From: Lysobacterales bacterium
Lineage (GTDB): Bacteria; Pseudomonadota; Gammaproteobacteria; Xanthomonadales; Xanthomonadaceae
Reading direction: 5' to 3'
DNA length: 64,000 bases
NCBI GenBank assembly: GCA_019510125.1
Contig: JAEKKX010000003.1
Coordinates: forward strand, 310,001-374,000
In this document: piece after piece, positions 35,428 through 44,767 of the stretch
Layout: every line of letters begins with the position of its first letter
Numbering within the stretch: the first letter of the stretch is position 1
Notes under the pieces: generated by a model
Database searches by the model: none
Told to the model about the DNA's origin: nothing
What the model saw: the letters and a program-made list of their open reading frames with translations, nothing else
Translations under genes and position numbers: made by a program

Positions 35428-36228
35428 TCAGGCGATTCCGTCGTGGCGCCAGTGCCACGGCTCGTAGACGATGCCGTGCGGGTTGTCGCGCGGATAGCTC
35501 ATCGTGAAGCCGTGTCCGCCGGCGTGCTCGCGCAGCCAGGCGAAGGCGGCGGTGCGCTCGAAGGACGCCTCCGCCGGCGGTTCGCCCGGCGTGCCGATGT
35601 CCAGCGCGCGGCCGCCGTGGTGTTCGCTGAAACCGGGCGCGGCGTTGACGGTGAGGATGGCGTCGACGGCCTGGCCGCGCGCACGCTTGCGCTCGAAGAT
35701 GCCGAGCTGGTAGTCGTGGCTGCGGTAGCCGGAGATCGCGTCGAGCGGCACGCCGTCGGCCAGCGCGGCCGCGCGCAGGCGGTCCCACGCGTGCGCCGCC
35801 TCGGGGTGCAGCCACAGCGCGCGGCGATAGCGATCGAACCCGGCGAACGCCAGCCACGCCGGTTCCGGCACCAGCGCCAGGCCGGTGCGTCCGGCGTAGT
35901 CGTCGGCGTCGAGACCGAGCGTGTCGAGACGCTCGCGCAGGGCGTGCAGCGGCAGCGGAGCCGGGTCGCGCGCGCCGGCATGCGGCAGCGGGGCCTCGAC
36001 CGCATCGAGCGCGTCGTCGATGCCGGCCGCGCGCGTCCAGTGCGGGTCGAGTCCCTGCCAGCCGACCTCCGATGCCGCCGCCAGGTAGCGGCCGTCGCGC
36101 TTGCGCCGCAGCACCCAGCGCGCCCGCGCCACGACGCGGGCGTCGTGGTTGGCGCGTGCCGACAGCAGCCAGGCCGGCCAGGCTTCGACGGCGGCGGTGT
36201 TGAGCAGGACGCGGGGCAGCGGACGCAT
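35428..36228 (-). CDS. M15 (VanY-type) D-alanyl-D-alanine carboxypeptidase
   Basis: A 266-aa protein whose second half is a VanY-type LAS peptidase: SGYRSHDYQLGIFERK, FSEHHGGRALDIG (zinc ligands H and D) and YEPWHWR near the C-terminus (third ligand H). The first 120 residues are an unassigned domain. No signal peptide is evident, unlike typical periplasmic D,D-carboxypeptidases, so export is uncertain or the start is misread. Substrate would be the peptidoglycan stem D-Ala-D-Ala. Confidence 0.85.
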   Translation of the reverse strand: MRPLPRVLLNTAAVEAWPAWLLSARANHDARVVARARWVLRRKRDGRYLAAASEVGWQGLDPHWTRAAGIDDALDAVEAPLPHAGARDPAPLPLHALRERLDTLGLDADDYAGRTGLALVPEPAWLAFAGFDRYRRALWLHPEAAHAWDRLRAAALADGVPLDAISGYRSHDYQLGIFERKRARGQAVDAILTVNAAPGFSEHHGGRALDIGTPGEPPAEASFERTAAFAWLREHAGGHGFTMSYPRDNPHGIVYEPWHWRHDGIA

Positions 36229-36237
36229 CGCGGCAGC

Positions 36238-36780
36238 TTAACGCTGCGGGCCGCGCGTCGCCACGGCGCGCAGCGCCTCCAGCAGCGCCTGCGGCCGCTC
36301 GGCGCTGAGCAGCAGGGTGCGCCCGCCGCGTTCCGGCAGCACCAGCGTCTTCGCGCGATCGGTCACCAGCACGAACGCGCGCGAGCGGTCGCGGAGCCGG
36401 AAATGCCCCGCCTGGTAGCCGGGCATCGAGCTGCCGAAGGTCTTGAGCCACGGGCGCAGCGCCGGCTGCTGCCCGAGGTCGACGACGCGCGCGGCGTCGA
36501 GGTCCAGCGCATCGACGGCGACCTTGTGCCGGTGCAGCCCGGCGGAGATGCGCAGGGTGCCGTCGTCGATCGCGATGCGGTTGCGCAGGGTGCTCCAGGC
36601 GGCGAACCCGAGGGCCAGCGCGACGAGCGGGATCGCGCTCCACATCAGCGGGTTCCACGGCGCCGGCTGGCTGCGCACGATGACCGCGATCCCGACCGTC
36701 GCCGCGACCAGGCCGATCGCGGGCAGCAACAGGATCACGCGCAGGTCGGGGGCGACGACGGTGAATTCGCGATGCGACAT
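36238..36780 (-). CDS. Membrane protein with bacterial PH-like domain
   Basis: A 180-aa protein with two membrane segments (about 14-34 and 48-65) followed by a beta-rich domain of about 110 residues (IAIDDGTLRISAGLHRHKVA) similar to bacterial pleckstrin-homology proteins. It ends in RATRGPQR-like basic residues. Function is unknown. The neighbouring hydrolase and M15 genes are on the same strand with gaps of 21 and 9 bases. Confidence 0.75.
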   Translation of the reverse strand: MSHREFTVVAPDLRVILLLPAIGLVAATVGIAVIVRSQPAPWNPLMWSAIPLVALALGFAAWSTLRNRIAIDDGTLRISAGLHRHKVAVDALDLDAARVVDLGQQPALRPWLKTFGSSMPGYQAGHFRLRDRSRAFVLVTDRAKTLVLPERGGRTLLLSAERPQALLEALRAVATRGPQR

Positions 36781-36801
36781 GGCGATGCCTCCGGTCGCGT
36801 T

Positions 36802-38274
36802 TCAGCGCGGCTTGCGCTTCGGCGCGCGCGGCTTCGGTGCGGGCCGGCCGACGGCGCCGATCCACGCGGCGACGTCGTCGATCAGCGCCGGCGCGACGTG
36901 GCCGGGCGTCGTGTAGTCCTTGGGCAGGCCTTCGCCCGGGATCCCGAGGTGGCTGAGGTCGTCGTACAGCTTGAACGCGACCCGCGGGTCGTCGTGGAAG
37001 GCGCCGCGCCAGCCCTGCCAGTCGGCGTCCACCACCTGCAGGTCGTTGCCGCCCTGCAGCAACAGCATCGGCTGCTTCGCCGCGCGCGCTTCGGCGATCG
37101 GATCGACCGCCTCCACGGTGCGCCAGTAGCGCGCGGGCACGCCCAGCGGCGCATCCGCACCGGACACGTCCTCGCCGCGACGCACGGCCTCGACCTGCGC
37201 GGTGAGCTTCGCGATCTCCGCGCCTTCGGCGTCGCTGGTGCGGCCGTCGTCGAGCACCGCCGCGCGCTTGCGCTGTTCGATCGCGAGGTCGAGCAGCGGC
37301 CGCGACGGCGCCGCGAGCAGGATCAGCCCGGCGATCTCCGGGTCGCGCGCGCCGATCCGCGGCGCCAGCATCGCGCCCTGACTGTGGCCGAGCACGAACA
37401 CGCGCTTCGGGTCGATGCCCGGCTGCGCGCGCAGCAGCGCCGCCGCCTGCACCGCGTCGTCGGTGGTTTCCAGGTCGATGGTGCCACCGTCGGCAAACTG
37501 TTCCGGATGCGCCTTCGTGCGCTTTTCGTAGCGCAGCACGGCGATGCCGCGTTCGGCCAGCCCGCGGGCGAGGTCGAGGAAGGGCTTGTTCGGACCGATG
37601 GTCTCGTCGCGGTCGTGCGGGCCGGAGCCGTGCACCAGCACCACGGCCGCGACCGGCTCCTTCGACTTCGGCAGGGTCAGCGTGGCCGGCAGCGCCGCGT
37701 CGCCGTCGCCGATCGACAGTTCGCGCTCGGTGTAGGGCGCGTCCGCCGGCACCGGCGTCGCGGGGGTCGGCGCGGCGGCGGCGGGTTGGATCAGGAATCC
37801 CGAAATGCGGCCGTCCGCCTCGAACGCGAGGCTGGCGTCGATGGTCGTCGCGGCATAGCGCAGCGGGACGACCACGATCCGGGTGCCGTCGCGCTCGAGC
37901 GTGCGCGGTTCGCCGCGGCCCTCGGCGGCGCCGAGCTGCGTCGGCAGCGCGGTCCAGAGCTGGCGCAGCCGGTCTTCGCCGACCGCCGCGGCCATGGTCT
38001 CGTCGAAGCGGGCGTGGACGCCGGCGAAGTCGCCCGCGTCCATCGCGTCGAGCACCGATTGCGCGGTCGCGACCGGGTCGAATGCGGCCGGGGCCGGAGC
38101 GGGGACAGGCGCCGGCGCCGGCGTTTCGGCGGCTTCGGCCGTCTCCTGGGCGTGGGCGCGGCCGGCGATCAGCACGCCGGCGCCGAGCGCGATCGCGAGC
38201 GCCGAGAACAGCGCCGTGCGTCCGGCGAGGCGGCGGCCGGTGCGGCGTTCGAGCATCTGGATGACATGCAGCAT
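36802..38274 (-). CDS. Exported alpha/beta hydrolase with N-terminal DUF3887-like domain
   Basis: A 490-aa precursor. Signal sequence residues about 18-40, then a proline-rich linker and a DUF3887-like domain (FDPVATAQSVLDAMDAGDF). The second half is an alpha/beta hydrolase with nucleophile motif GHSQGA, an oxyanion VLVHGSGPHDRDE and a late histidine (DDLSHLG). The pair of domains is common in secreted bacterial esterases/peptidases. ATG 38274 gives the export signal; a start at 38385, overlapping the RHH gene stop, would add a 37-aa proline-rich extension and is less likely. Substrate unknown. Confidence 0.82.
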   Translation of the reverse strand: MLHVIQMLERRTGRRLAGRTALFSALAIALGAGVLIAGRAHAQETAEAAETPAPAPVPAPAPAAFDPVATAQSVLDAMDAGDFAGVHARFDETMAAAVGEDRLRQLWTALPTQLGAAEGRGEPRTLERDGTRIVVVPLRYAATTIDASLAFEADGRISGFLIQPAAAAPTPATPVPADAPYTERELSIGDGDAALPATLTLPKSKEPVAAVVLVHGSGPHDRDETIGPNKPFLDLARGLAERGIAVLRYEKRTKAHPEQFADGGTIDLETTDDAVQAAALLRAQPGIDPKRVFVLGHSQGAMLAPRIGARDPEIAGLILLAAPSRPLLDLAIEQRKRAAVLDDGRTSDAEGAEIAKLTAQVEAVRRGEDVSGADAPLGVPARYWRTVEAVDPIAEARAAKQPMLLLQGGNDLQVVDADWQGWRGAFHDDPRVAFKLYDDLSHLGIPGEGLPKDYTTPGHVAPALIDDVAAWIGAVGRPAPKPRAPKRKPR

Positions 38275-38381
38275 GGTCTGGATTCCGTGGGGATCGCGGC
38301 GGGCCGCGATCGTGGGCGGTACGGGCGTGGGCGGCGCGGGCGCAGGCGGCGCGGAAGGGCGGGGCGGCGCTCGAGGCGCCG

Positions 38382-38579
38382 TCATTCGCCGGCGTCGGCG
38401 GTGTCCTGCGGGGCTTCGTCCGCGGGCTTGTGCGGCAGTCGCCCCGACTTGCGCAGGGCGTCGCGCAGCACGTACTCGATCTGGGCGTTGAGGCTGCGCA
38501 GTTCGTCGTCGGCCCACCGCTGCGCCGCCGCGAGGATCTCGGCGTTGATGCGCAGCGGATAGGCCTTCTTCTCGGACAC
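38382..38579 (-). CDS. Arc-like ribbon-helix-helix DNA-binding protein
   Basis: A 65-aa protein: a short beta ribbon (AYPLRIN, residues 6-12), helix A ([17 protein letters not shown]) and helix B ([16 protein letters not shown]), the ribbon-helix-helix layout of Arc/MetJ repressors, then an acidic tail. It lies 16 bases after the SPFH gene, so both are co-transcribed and it may autoregulate them. A palindromic AT-rich site before the SPFH gene fits a ribbon-helix-helix operator. No toxin gene is adjacent, so it is not an obvious toxin-antitoxin pair. Confidence 0.85.
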   Translation of the reverse strand: MSEKKAYPLRINAEILAAAQRWADDELRSLNAQIEYVLRDALRKSGRLPHKPADEAPQDTADAGE

Positions 38580-38595
38580 GGGAGGCGCCTCGCGA

Positions 38596-39459
38596 TCAGT
38601 ACAGGGTGCCGGCGTTCACGATCGGCTGGGTGGCGCGTTCGCCGCACAGCACGACCAGCAGGTTGCTGACCATCTGCGCCTTGCGCTCCTCGTCCAGGTG
38701 GACCACGCCGTTCTTCTGCAGTTCGGCCAGCGCCATCTCGACCATGCCCACGGCGCCGGCGACGATCCGGGTGCGCGCGGCGATGATCGCGTTCGCCTGC
38801 TGGCGCTGCAGCATCGCCTGGGCGATCTCCGGCGCGTAGGCGAGGTGGCTGATGCGGGCGTCGAGCACGGTCACGCCGGCGTCGGCGAGGCGCTCCTGCA
38901 GTTCCTTCTGCAGGTGGTGGCCGACCTCGGTGGCGTGGCTGCGCAGGGCGAGCTGGCCTTCCTCGTGCTGGTCGTACGGATAGCTCGTGGCCATCGCGCG
39001 CAGCGCCGACTCCGACTGGATGTGGACGAAGCTCTCGTAGTCGTCCACGTTGTAGACCGCCTCGGCGCTGTCCACGACCTGCCAGACGATGACCGCGGCG
39101 ATCTCGATCGGGCTGCCGTCGAGTTCGTTGACCTTCAACTTGCCGCTCTCGAAATTGCGCACCCGCAGCGAGACCTTCTTCTTGCCGTAGAAGGGGTTGT
39201 TCCAGCGCAGGCCGGAGTCCTTCACGGTGCCGACGTACTTGCCGAACAGATTGAGCACCGCGGCCTGGTTGGGCTCGACCATGTACAGGCCGACCAGGCA
39301 CAGGAACGCGCCGACGACGACCAGCACGCCGACGACCAGGAACAGGACGTTGCCGGCGTTGACGCCGCCGATGATCAGGTAGACGGCCAGCAGCATGGAG
39401 ACGAGCAGCCCGAGCAGCACGGGGATGCCGGGCAGGGAGTGGACGGTGTTCTCTTTCAT
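38596..39459 (-). CDS. SPFH-domain (band 7/stomatin-like) membrane protein
   Basis: A 287-aa protein with two membrane segments (about 12-32 and 38-60) and an SPFH domain (about 60-220: [35 protein letters not shown], and [19 protein letters not shown]). SPFH proteins form large membrane scaffolds linked to proteases or lipid domains. ATG 39459 gives a short cytoplasmic N-terminus; an upstream start at 39489 would pass through the candidate operator. The linked ribbon-helix-helix gene is a recurring partner of this SPFH type, as far as I recall. Confidence 0.88.
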   Translation of the reverse strand: MKENTVHSLPGIPVLLGLLVSMLLAVYLIIGGVNAGNVLFLVVGVLVVVGAFLCLVGLYMVEPNQAAVLNLFGKYVGTVKDSGLRWNNPFYGKKKVSLRVRNFESGKLKVNELDGSPIEIAAVIVWQVVDSAEAVYNVDDYESFVHIQSESALRAMATSYPYDQHEEGQLALRSHATEVGHHLQKELQERLADAGVTVLDARISHLAYAPEIAQAMLQRQQANAIIAARTRIVAGAVGMVEMALAELQKNGVVHLDEERKAQMVSNLLVVLCGERATQPIVNAGTLY

Positions 39460-39488
39460 GGTCGCGACTCGGCGGTGGACTATGTGCA

Positions 39489-39508
39489 TTTGATATCAAA
39501 AAGATATC
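39489..39508 (-). promoter_or_regulatory. Candidate operator upstream of the SPFH-RHH genes
   Basis: A 12-bp perfect palindrome TTTGATATCAAA (39489-39500) is followed by a second GATATC (39503-39508). The two GATATC boxes are 11 bp apart, one helical turn, the spacing used by ribbon-helix-helix dimers that bind cooperatively. It is an AT-rich island in very GC-rich DNA, 30 bases before the SPFH ATG. Confidence 0.5.
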
Positions 39509-39574
39509 TCGTTGCCAACAGGGTTCCGACGAATGGCAATGCGCGCGCGACGCGCGCTGCGCAAGTGACTGATT

Positions 39575-39580
39575 TAAAAT
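39575..39580 (+). promoter_or_regulatory. Candidate minus-10 of purT
   Basis: TAAAAT within TTTAAAAT lies 24 bases before the purT ATG. No convincing minus-35 was found. The 145-bp gap to the divergent SPFH gene holds this and the candidate operator. Confidence 0.4.
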
Positions 39581-39604
39581 GGACTCCTTTGCCGGGAGCC
39601 GCCC

Positions 39605-40831
39605 ATGTCGCCGTCCGATCCTGTGTTCCCGCCGCCGCTGTTCGGCACCCCCGCGTCGCCGTCCGCCCTCCGGGTCCTGCTGCTGGGCTCCGGCGAACTG
39701 GGCAAGGAGGTCGCGATCGAGCTGCAGCGCTTCGGCTGCGAAGTCATCGCCGCCGATCGCTACGCCGACGCCCCGGCGATGCAGGTCGCGCATCGCAGCC
39801 ACGTGCTGAACATGCTCGACGGCGACGCCCTGCGCACGCTGATCGCCGAGGAGCGGCCGGCGCTGATCGTGCCCGAGATCGAGGCCATCCATACCGAGAC
39901 GCTGGTGCAACTGGAGCGCGAATTCGCCGGTCGCGGCACCCACACCCGGATCGTGCCGACCGCCCGCGCGGCGCGGCTGACGATGGATCGCGAGGGTATC
40001 CGCCGGCTCGCCGCCGAGACGCTGGGCCTGCCGACCTCGCCGTACCGCTTCGTCGACACCCTCGACGATTACCGCGCCGCGGTGGCCGCGATCGGCCTGC
40101 CGTGCGTGGTCAAGCCGGTGATGTCGTCCTCGGGCAAGGGCCAGAGCCTGGTGCGCGGCGCGGACGACATCGACCGCGCCTGGGAATACGCGCAGACCGG
40201 CGGCCGCGCCGGCGCCGGCCGGGTGATCGTCGAGGGCTTCATCGACTTCGACTACGAGATCACGCTGCTGACCGTGCGCCATGCCGGCGGCACCGATTTC
40301 TGCGACCCGATCGGCCACCTGCAGCGCGACGGCGACTACCGCGAGAGCTGGCAGCCGCAGCCGATGACGGCGGCGGCGCTGGCGCGCGCGCAGGCCATCG
40401 CGCAGGCGATCACCGACGACCTCGGCGGCTGGGGCCTGTTCGGCGTCGAACTGTTCGTGAAGGGCGACGAAGTGTGGTTCTCGGAAGTCTCGCCGCGGCC
40501 GCACGACACCGGCCTGGTGACGCTGATCTCGCAGGACCTCAGCGAGTTCGCGCTGCACGCCCGCGCGATCCTCGGCCTGCCGATCCCGCAGATCCGCGCG
40601 CAGGGCCCGTCGGCCTCGTGCGCGGTGCTCGCCCACGGCCACGGCGTGCCGGAGTTCGAAGGCGTCGCCGACGCGCTGCGCGCGCCAGGCACCGCGCTGC
40701 GGCTGTTCGGCAAGCCCGTGGTCGAGGGCCATCGCCGGGTCGGCGTGACCCTGGCGCTGGGCGAGGACATCGACGCGGCCCGGGCGCAGGCGCGCGCGTC
40801 GGCCGAAGCGCTGCGGATCACGCTGCGTTGA
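39605..40831 (+). CDS. purT: Formate-dependent phosphoribosylglycinamide formyltransferase
   Basis: PurT makes formylglycinamide ribonucleotide from GAR, formate and ATP, the folate-independent version of the third step of purine synthesis. The 408-aa length is normal. The ATP-grasp features are visible: GSGELGKEV near residue 29, then [22 protein letters not shown] and GVELFVKG. It is divergent from the SPFH gene. The gene downstream starts 39 bases later. Confidence 0.95.
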   Translation: MSPSDPVFPPPLFGTPASPSALRVLLLGSGELGKEVAIELQRFGCEVIAADRYADAPAMQVAHRSHVLNMLDGDALRTLIAEERPALIVPEIEAIHTETLVQLEREFAGRGTHTRIVPTARAARLTMDREGIRRLAAETLGLPTSPYRFVDTLDDYRAAVAAIGLPCVVKPVMSSSGKGQSLVRGADDIDRAWEYAQTGGRAGAGRVIVEGFIDFDYEITLLTVRHAGGTDFCDPIGHLQRDGDYRESWQPQPMTAAALARAQAIAQAITDDLGGWGLFGVELFVKGDEVWFSEVSPRPHDTGLVTLISQDLSEFALHARAILGLPIPQIRAQGPSASCAVLAHGHGVPEFEGVADALRAPGTALRLFGKPVVEGHRRVGVTLALGEDIDAARAQARASAEALRITLR

Positions 40832-40869
40832 CGTCCGGACGGTCGGCCGCGGGCGAGGCGCGCACCTGG

Positions 40870-41259
40870 ATGCGCGATCGCCTGCTGCGACTGTCCATCA
40901 CGCTGTACGTCATCCCCTTCCTGGTCTCGGGGATCGTCATCGGCTTCGCGGCGGCCGGCCGGATCGCCGACGTCTGGCCCTGGTCGGGCGCCGGCGGCTT
41001 CGCGGCGATGGTCGTCGTCTGCGCAGCCTTCGTGGCGGCCTGCGTGTATCTCGCCGGCCTCGTCGCCTGGACCCTGATGGTGGCGCTGCTGCTGCTCGGC
41101 GCGCGTCGCCTGCCCTGGCGGCGATGGGGGCTCGTGCTCGTGTCGGATGCGCCGCCGCCGTGGTACGGGCATCCGTTCCGCTGGATCGCGGATCTTCTCC
41201 AGCGCTGCTGGCCCCTGCCCGCGGCAGGGGCCGATGCCGAGCGGTCCGGTCCGCTATGA
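40870..41259 (+). CDS. Small membrane protein, unknown function
   Basis: A 129-aa protein with two membrane segments (about 10-35 and 45-70) and an acidic-basic tail. No family was recognised. ATG 40870 is used; a TTG overlapping the purT stop would add 14 residues. It is co-directional with purT and the following gene and may be in one transcript. Confidence 0.6.
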   Translation: MRDRLLRLSITLYVIPFLVSGIVIGFAAAGRIADVWPWSGAGGFAAMVVVCAAFVAACVYLAGLVAWTLMVALLLLGARRLPWRRWGLVLVSDAPPPWYGHPFRWIADLLQRCWPLPAAGADAERSGPL

Positions 41260-41302
41260 TCGCGGCCGGATGCGGCGCACCTCGTCGCAGGGACGAGAGC
41301 AC

Positions 41303-41728
41303 ATGAACGACACCAACGGCTACGCCGTGTTCTTCTTCCCGCAGGCCCTCGAAGCGCTGGGCGAGGCGATCAAGCCGTTCCTGCAGGACGGCCCGGCCGG
41401 TCCGCACGTGGCCTGCGGCACGGTCGACACCGGCGGCGCCTTCATCGAGATGACGCTCAACGGACGCACCCCGGAAGGGCGCGAGGTGTCGCTGGACCTG
41501 ATGGTCCCCAGCGGCATGGTGCGGATGATCGTGTCGACCCAGAACGAGGCCGCGTTCGGCTTCGGGCTGCGCCGCGACGAGCCGGCGGAGCATCCGCTGC
41601 CGGTGATCGGCCCCACCGCGGAACCGGCCGCCGCACCGCCCGACGCGCTGCCCGCGACCGCGGCCGCGCCCGCGTCAAGCGCGCCCTCAACAAGCGAGCC
41701 CGCGTCCAGCGCGCCCGCCGCCGACTGA
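41303..41728 (+). CDS. Hypothetical 141-aa protein with alanine/serine/proline tail
   Basis: The first 90 residues form a compact domain (YAVFFFPQALEALGEAIKPF, then VSLDLMVPSGMVRMIVSTQN) without signal peptide or membrane segment. The last 45 are low-complexity alanine, proline and serine, like a linker or a disordered tail. No family was recognised. GGACGAGAG lies before the ATG. It is convergent with the GGDEF-EAL gene, only 14 bases away. Confidence 0.7.
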   Translation: MNDTNGYAVFFFPQALEALGEAIKPFLQDGPAGPHVACGTVDTGGAFIEMTLNGRTPEGREVSLDLMVPSGMVRMIVSTQNEAAFGFGLRRDEPAEHPLPVIGPTAEPAAAPPDALPATAAAPASSAPSTSEPASSAPAAD

Positions 41729-41742
41729 GTCGGGTCGTCGGC

Positions 41743-44682
41743 TCAGGCGCCCGCGTCGTGGCGCCGGGCGCCTTGCCGCCGCGGCACCGGTTCCGGCACG
41801 CCGAGCAGGAAGCCCTGGCCGTACTGGCAGCCTTCCTCGACCAGGATCCGCCGCTGCAGTTCGGTCTCGATGCCCTCGGCGATGGTGTCGATGCCCAGCG
41901 TGGTGGCCATCGCCAGGATCGCGCGCACCAGCGCCAGGCTTTCGTTGCCGGCGTCGCTGTGCAGGCCGGAGACGAAACTGTGGTCGATCTTCAGGCCCTG
42001 GATCGGGAACCGGTGCAGGTACGACAGCGCCGAGAAGCCGGTGCCGAAATCGTCCAGCAGCGCCGCGATGCCGTGGCCGCGCAGTTGCCGCAGCACGCGC
42101 AGCGCGCGCGCGGCGTCCTCGATCAGCGCGACCTCGGTGATCTCGATCCGCAGTTGCGCCGGGTCCTGCTGGGCCTCGTCGAGCATCCGCAGCAGGCGAT
42201 CGGCGAAGTTGTCGGACAGGAAGTGCCGCGGCGAGACGTTGATCGAGACGTAGCGGCCCGGGTATTCGCCCATCGAGGCGATCACGTGCGCGTACATCAG
42301 CCAGTCGACCTGTTCGATCAGCGTGCTTTCCTCGCCGACGCCGATGAACTCCGAGGGCATGAGCAGGCCGCGGCGTTCGTGGTTCCAGCGCACCAGCGCC
42401 TCGAAGCCGACGCCCTTGCCGTCGTGCAGGCGCTGGATCGGCTGGAAATACGGCTCGAACGCGTCGTGCATGATCGCCCGGCGCAGGTCGGCCTCCAGGT
42501 CGAGCAGGCGCATGGCCTCGGCGCGCATCTCCTCGTCGAACACTTCGCTGCGGTTGCGTCCGAGGCGCTTGGCGCGGTACATCGCAGCGTCGGCGTCGCG
42601 CAGCAGTTCCTCGCTGCGGCGGTAGCGCGGATGCCACAGGGTGATGCCGATGCTGGCCGACGGGAACACCTCGCGTCCCTCGATCCACAGCGGCTGCCCG
42701 AGCACGCGCAGGATGCCGGCGGCGTAGGCGTCGGCCTGCGCGTCGTTCTCGACGCCTTCGGCCAGCACCGCGAATTCGTCGCCGCCGAGGCGGGCGACGA
42801 GGTCGTCGCGGCCGATCGCCTGCGAGATGCGGCGGCTGGATTCCACCAGCAGCTCGTCGCCGGCGACGTGGCCGACGCTGTCGTTGATCAGCTTGAAGCG
42901 GTCGATGTCGAGGAACATGACCGCGAACGGACGGCCCTCCACGCTCGAAGCACGCGCGATCGCGTCGTCGAGGCGCTCCTGCAACTGCACCCGGTTGGGC
43001 AGCCCGGTCAGCGCGTCGTGGCGGGTCTGGTGGCGCAGCCGCTGTTCCGCGCGCAGCCGCTCGGCGATCTGTTCGCGCAGTTCGCGGTTGGCCTCGGCCA
43101 GTTCGCGGGTGCGGGTCTCGACCCGGGTCTCGAGTTCGGCGTGGGCGGTGACCAGCCGGGCCTGCGCGCGCTTGCGCGCGAGCGCGGCGTCGACGTGGTG
43201 GGCGACGAAGGTCAGCAGTTCCTGGTCGCGCTCGGTGAAGCGGTAGGCGGCGCTGTAGCTCTGCACGCCGATCACGCCCTGCGGCACGCCGTCGCGGACC
43301 AGCGGCACGCCGAGCCAGCAGCTCGCGAGCGGGCCGAAGCTGCTCACCAGCCCGCGCGATTCCAGCGCCTGGATCGCGGGCCGGTCCGCCAGCAGCGGCA
43401 GGCCGGTCTCGATCACGTATTCGGTCAGGCCCTTGGCGCGCTGGCGATCGCGGTGCGGGCGGGTGTCGACTTCGTCTGCGGCGTACGGGAATTCGATCCG
43501 CGTGCCGTCGGCGCTGAGGAAGGCGATGTAGAAATTGCGCGCGTACAGCAGTTCGCCGACGATCGAGTGCAGATCCGCATAGAACGACTCCATGCTTTCG
43601 GCGCTGGTCGACAGCTCGGTGATCCGGAACAGCGCCTGCTGCAGCTTTTCCGCGCGCTGGCGCTCCTGGACCTCCGCCTGCAGTTCGAGGTTGGCCTGTT
43701 CCAGCGCATGGGTGCGCTCGCGCACGCGCCGCTCCAGTTCGACCTGCGCGGTCTTGCGGTCCAGCGCGGTCTGGATGTGCATCGCCACGTATTCCAGCAG
43801 CGCGCGCTCCTCGGTGCCGTAGCGGTGCGCCTGTTCGTAGTCCTGGACCACGATCGCGCCGCAGACCTGGTCGTCGCGCAGCAGCGGCACGCCCAGCCAG
43901 TCCTCGCTCATCGGCCCGCCGGCGTATTCGTCGTCGGGGATGGCGAGGCGCTCGATGATCTCGCGCGGCGCGCCGACCAGCGGCTTGCCGTGCGCGAGCA
44001 GCGCCGCGGTCAGGCTGTGCATGGTGTGGTCGGCGGAGAACTCGGTCTCGGGGTCCGGGTCGAACGCGTCGCGGCTGTCGGCGAAGTAGAGGTAGCGCAG
44101 GGTGCGCTGGCGCTGGTCGTACTCGACGATGTAGAAGTTCTCCGCCGGCATCAGCTCGCCGACGACGCGGTGGACGCGGGCCAGCATCTCGCGCATCTCC
44201 AGCCCCGACCCGGCGAGGTCGGAGATCTCGTACAGCGCCTTCTGCAGGCGCTTGGATTTCTCCAGCGTCTCGATCCGCACGTCGGCCTCGGCCAGGCGCA
44301 GCGAGGCGAGCAGCAGGTCGCGGGCGAGGCCGAACCAGGCGTCGATCGCCCAGTGCGCCGGCGGCGGCGCGCGCAGGGCGATGCCCAGCGCCAGCCGGTG
44401 TCCCTGGTCGTCGAGGCGACGGATCATGGCGCCCTGCGCGTCGGTCGACGGGGCGGCGTCTTCCAGGTGCGAAACCACCGCGCGACGCAGGGCGTCGGCG
44501 TCGGCGTTGTGCGCGCTGCCGGGACCGAGTCGGGCATGGTCCCAGGCGATGGCCACCTGGGCGTCCGCGGGCAGCGTTTGCGCAAGCGAAACCAGCGCTT
44601 CGCGCGCCGCTTCGTCCGCGGTCAGAGCTCCCCCGACTCTGCCTTCGGTTCCGGCCGCATCTTCGTCATGGCCCGGAATCAT
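41743..44682 (-). CDS. GAF-GAF-GGDEF-EAL c-di-GMP protein
   Basis: A 979-aa protein. Two GAF domains (about 150-320 and 350-520) joined by coiled coils lead to a GGDEF domain (motif at 633-637 intact) and an EAL domain (EAL at 761-763). The EAL phosphodiesterase residues are all visible: SINVSP, EITEVALIED, DDFGTG, GLKIDHSFV, AEGIET, so c-di-GMP hydrolysis is expected. The GGDEF core is intact, so synthesis is possible, but the RxxD product-inhibition site five residues upstream is absent (G in place of R). GAF domains may bind a small ligand that selects between activities. No signal peptide or membrane segment. ATG 44682 is preferred over 44730. Confidence 0.92.
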   Translation of the reverse strand: MIPGHDEDAAGTEGRVGGALTADEAAREALVSLAQTLPADAQVAIAWDHARLGPGSAHNADADALRRAVVSHLEDAAPSTDAQGAMIRRLDDQGHRLALGIALRAPPPAHWAIDAWFGLARDLLLASLRLAEADVRIETLEKSKRLQKALYEISDLAGSGLEMREMLARVHRVVGELMPAENFYIVEYDQRQRTLRYLYFADSRDAFDPDPETEFSADHTMHSLTAALLAHGKPLVGAPREIIERLAIPDDEYAGGPMSEDWLGVPLLRDDQVCGAIVVQDYEQAHRYGTEERALLEYVAMHIQTALDRKTAQVELERRVRERTHALEQANLELQAEVQERQRAEKLQQALFRITELSTSAESMESFYADLHSIVGELLYARNFYIAFLSADGTRIEFPYAADEVDTRPHRDRQRAKGLTEYVIETGLPLLADRPAIQALESRGLVSSFGPLASCWLGVPLVRDGVPQGVIGVQSYSAAYRFTERDQELLTFVAHHVDAALARKRAQARLVTAHAELETRVETRTRELAEANRELREQIAERLRAEQRLRHQTRHDALTGLPNRVQLQERLDDAIARASSVEGRPFAVMFLDIDRFKLINDSVGHVAGDELLVESSRRISQAIGRDDLVARLGGDEFAVLAEGVENDAQADAYAAGILRVLGQPLWIEGREVFPSASIGITLWHPRYRRSEELLRDADAAMYRAKRLGRNRSEVFDEEMRAEAMRLLDLEADLRRAIMHDAFEPYFQPIQRLHDGKGVGFEALVRWNHERRGLLMPSEFIGVGEESTLIEQVDWLMYAHVIASMGEYPGRYVSINVSPRHFLSDNFADRLLRMLDEAQQDPAQLRIEITEVALIEDAARALRVLRQLRGHGIAALLDDFGTGFSALSYLHRFPIQGLKIDHSFVSGLHSDAGNESLALVRAILAMATTLGIDTIAEGIETELQRRILVEEGCQYGQGFLLGVPEPVPRRQGARRHDAGA

Positions 44683-44767
44683 GCGGCCAGCATATACCCG
44701 ATTTCCGCGGCCGCAGCGGGCCGCGCGCATGCGGTTTCGCGACGGCCGCGGCGACGCAAGACGCCGT

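Noticed and set aside
38382..39459. Toxin-antitoxin system made of the ribbon-helix-helix protein and its neighbour
   Set aside because: The partner gene is a full-length SPFH membrane protein, not a ParE/RelE/HicA-type toxin, and no other small toxin gene is adjacent.
35423..40732. A 1769-codon minus-strand frame spanning many genes
   Set aside because: It runs through purT, the SPFH, hydrolase and M15 genes in the wrong frame and shows only arginine/alanine/proline-rich sequence.
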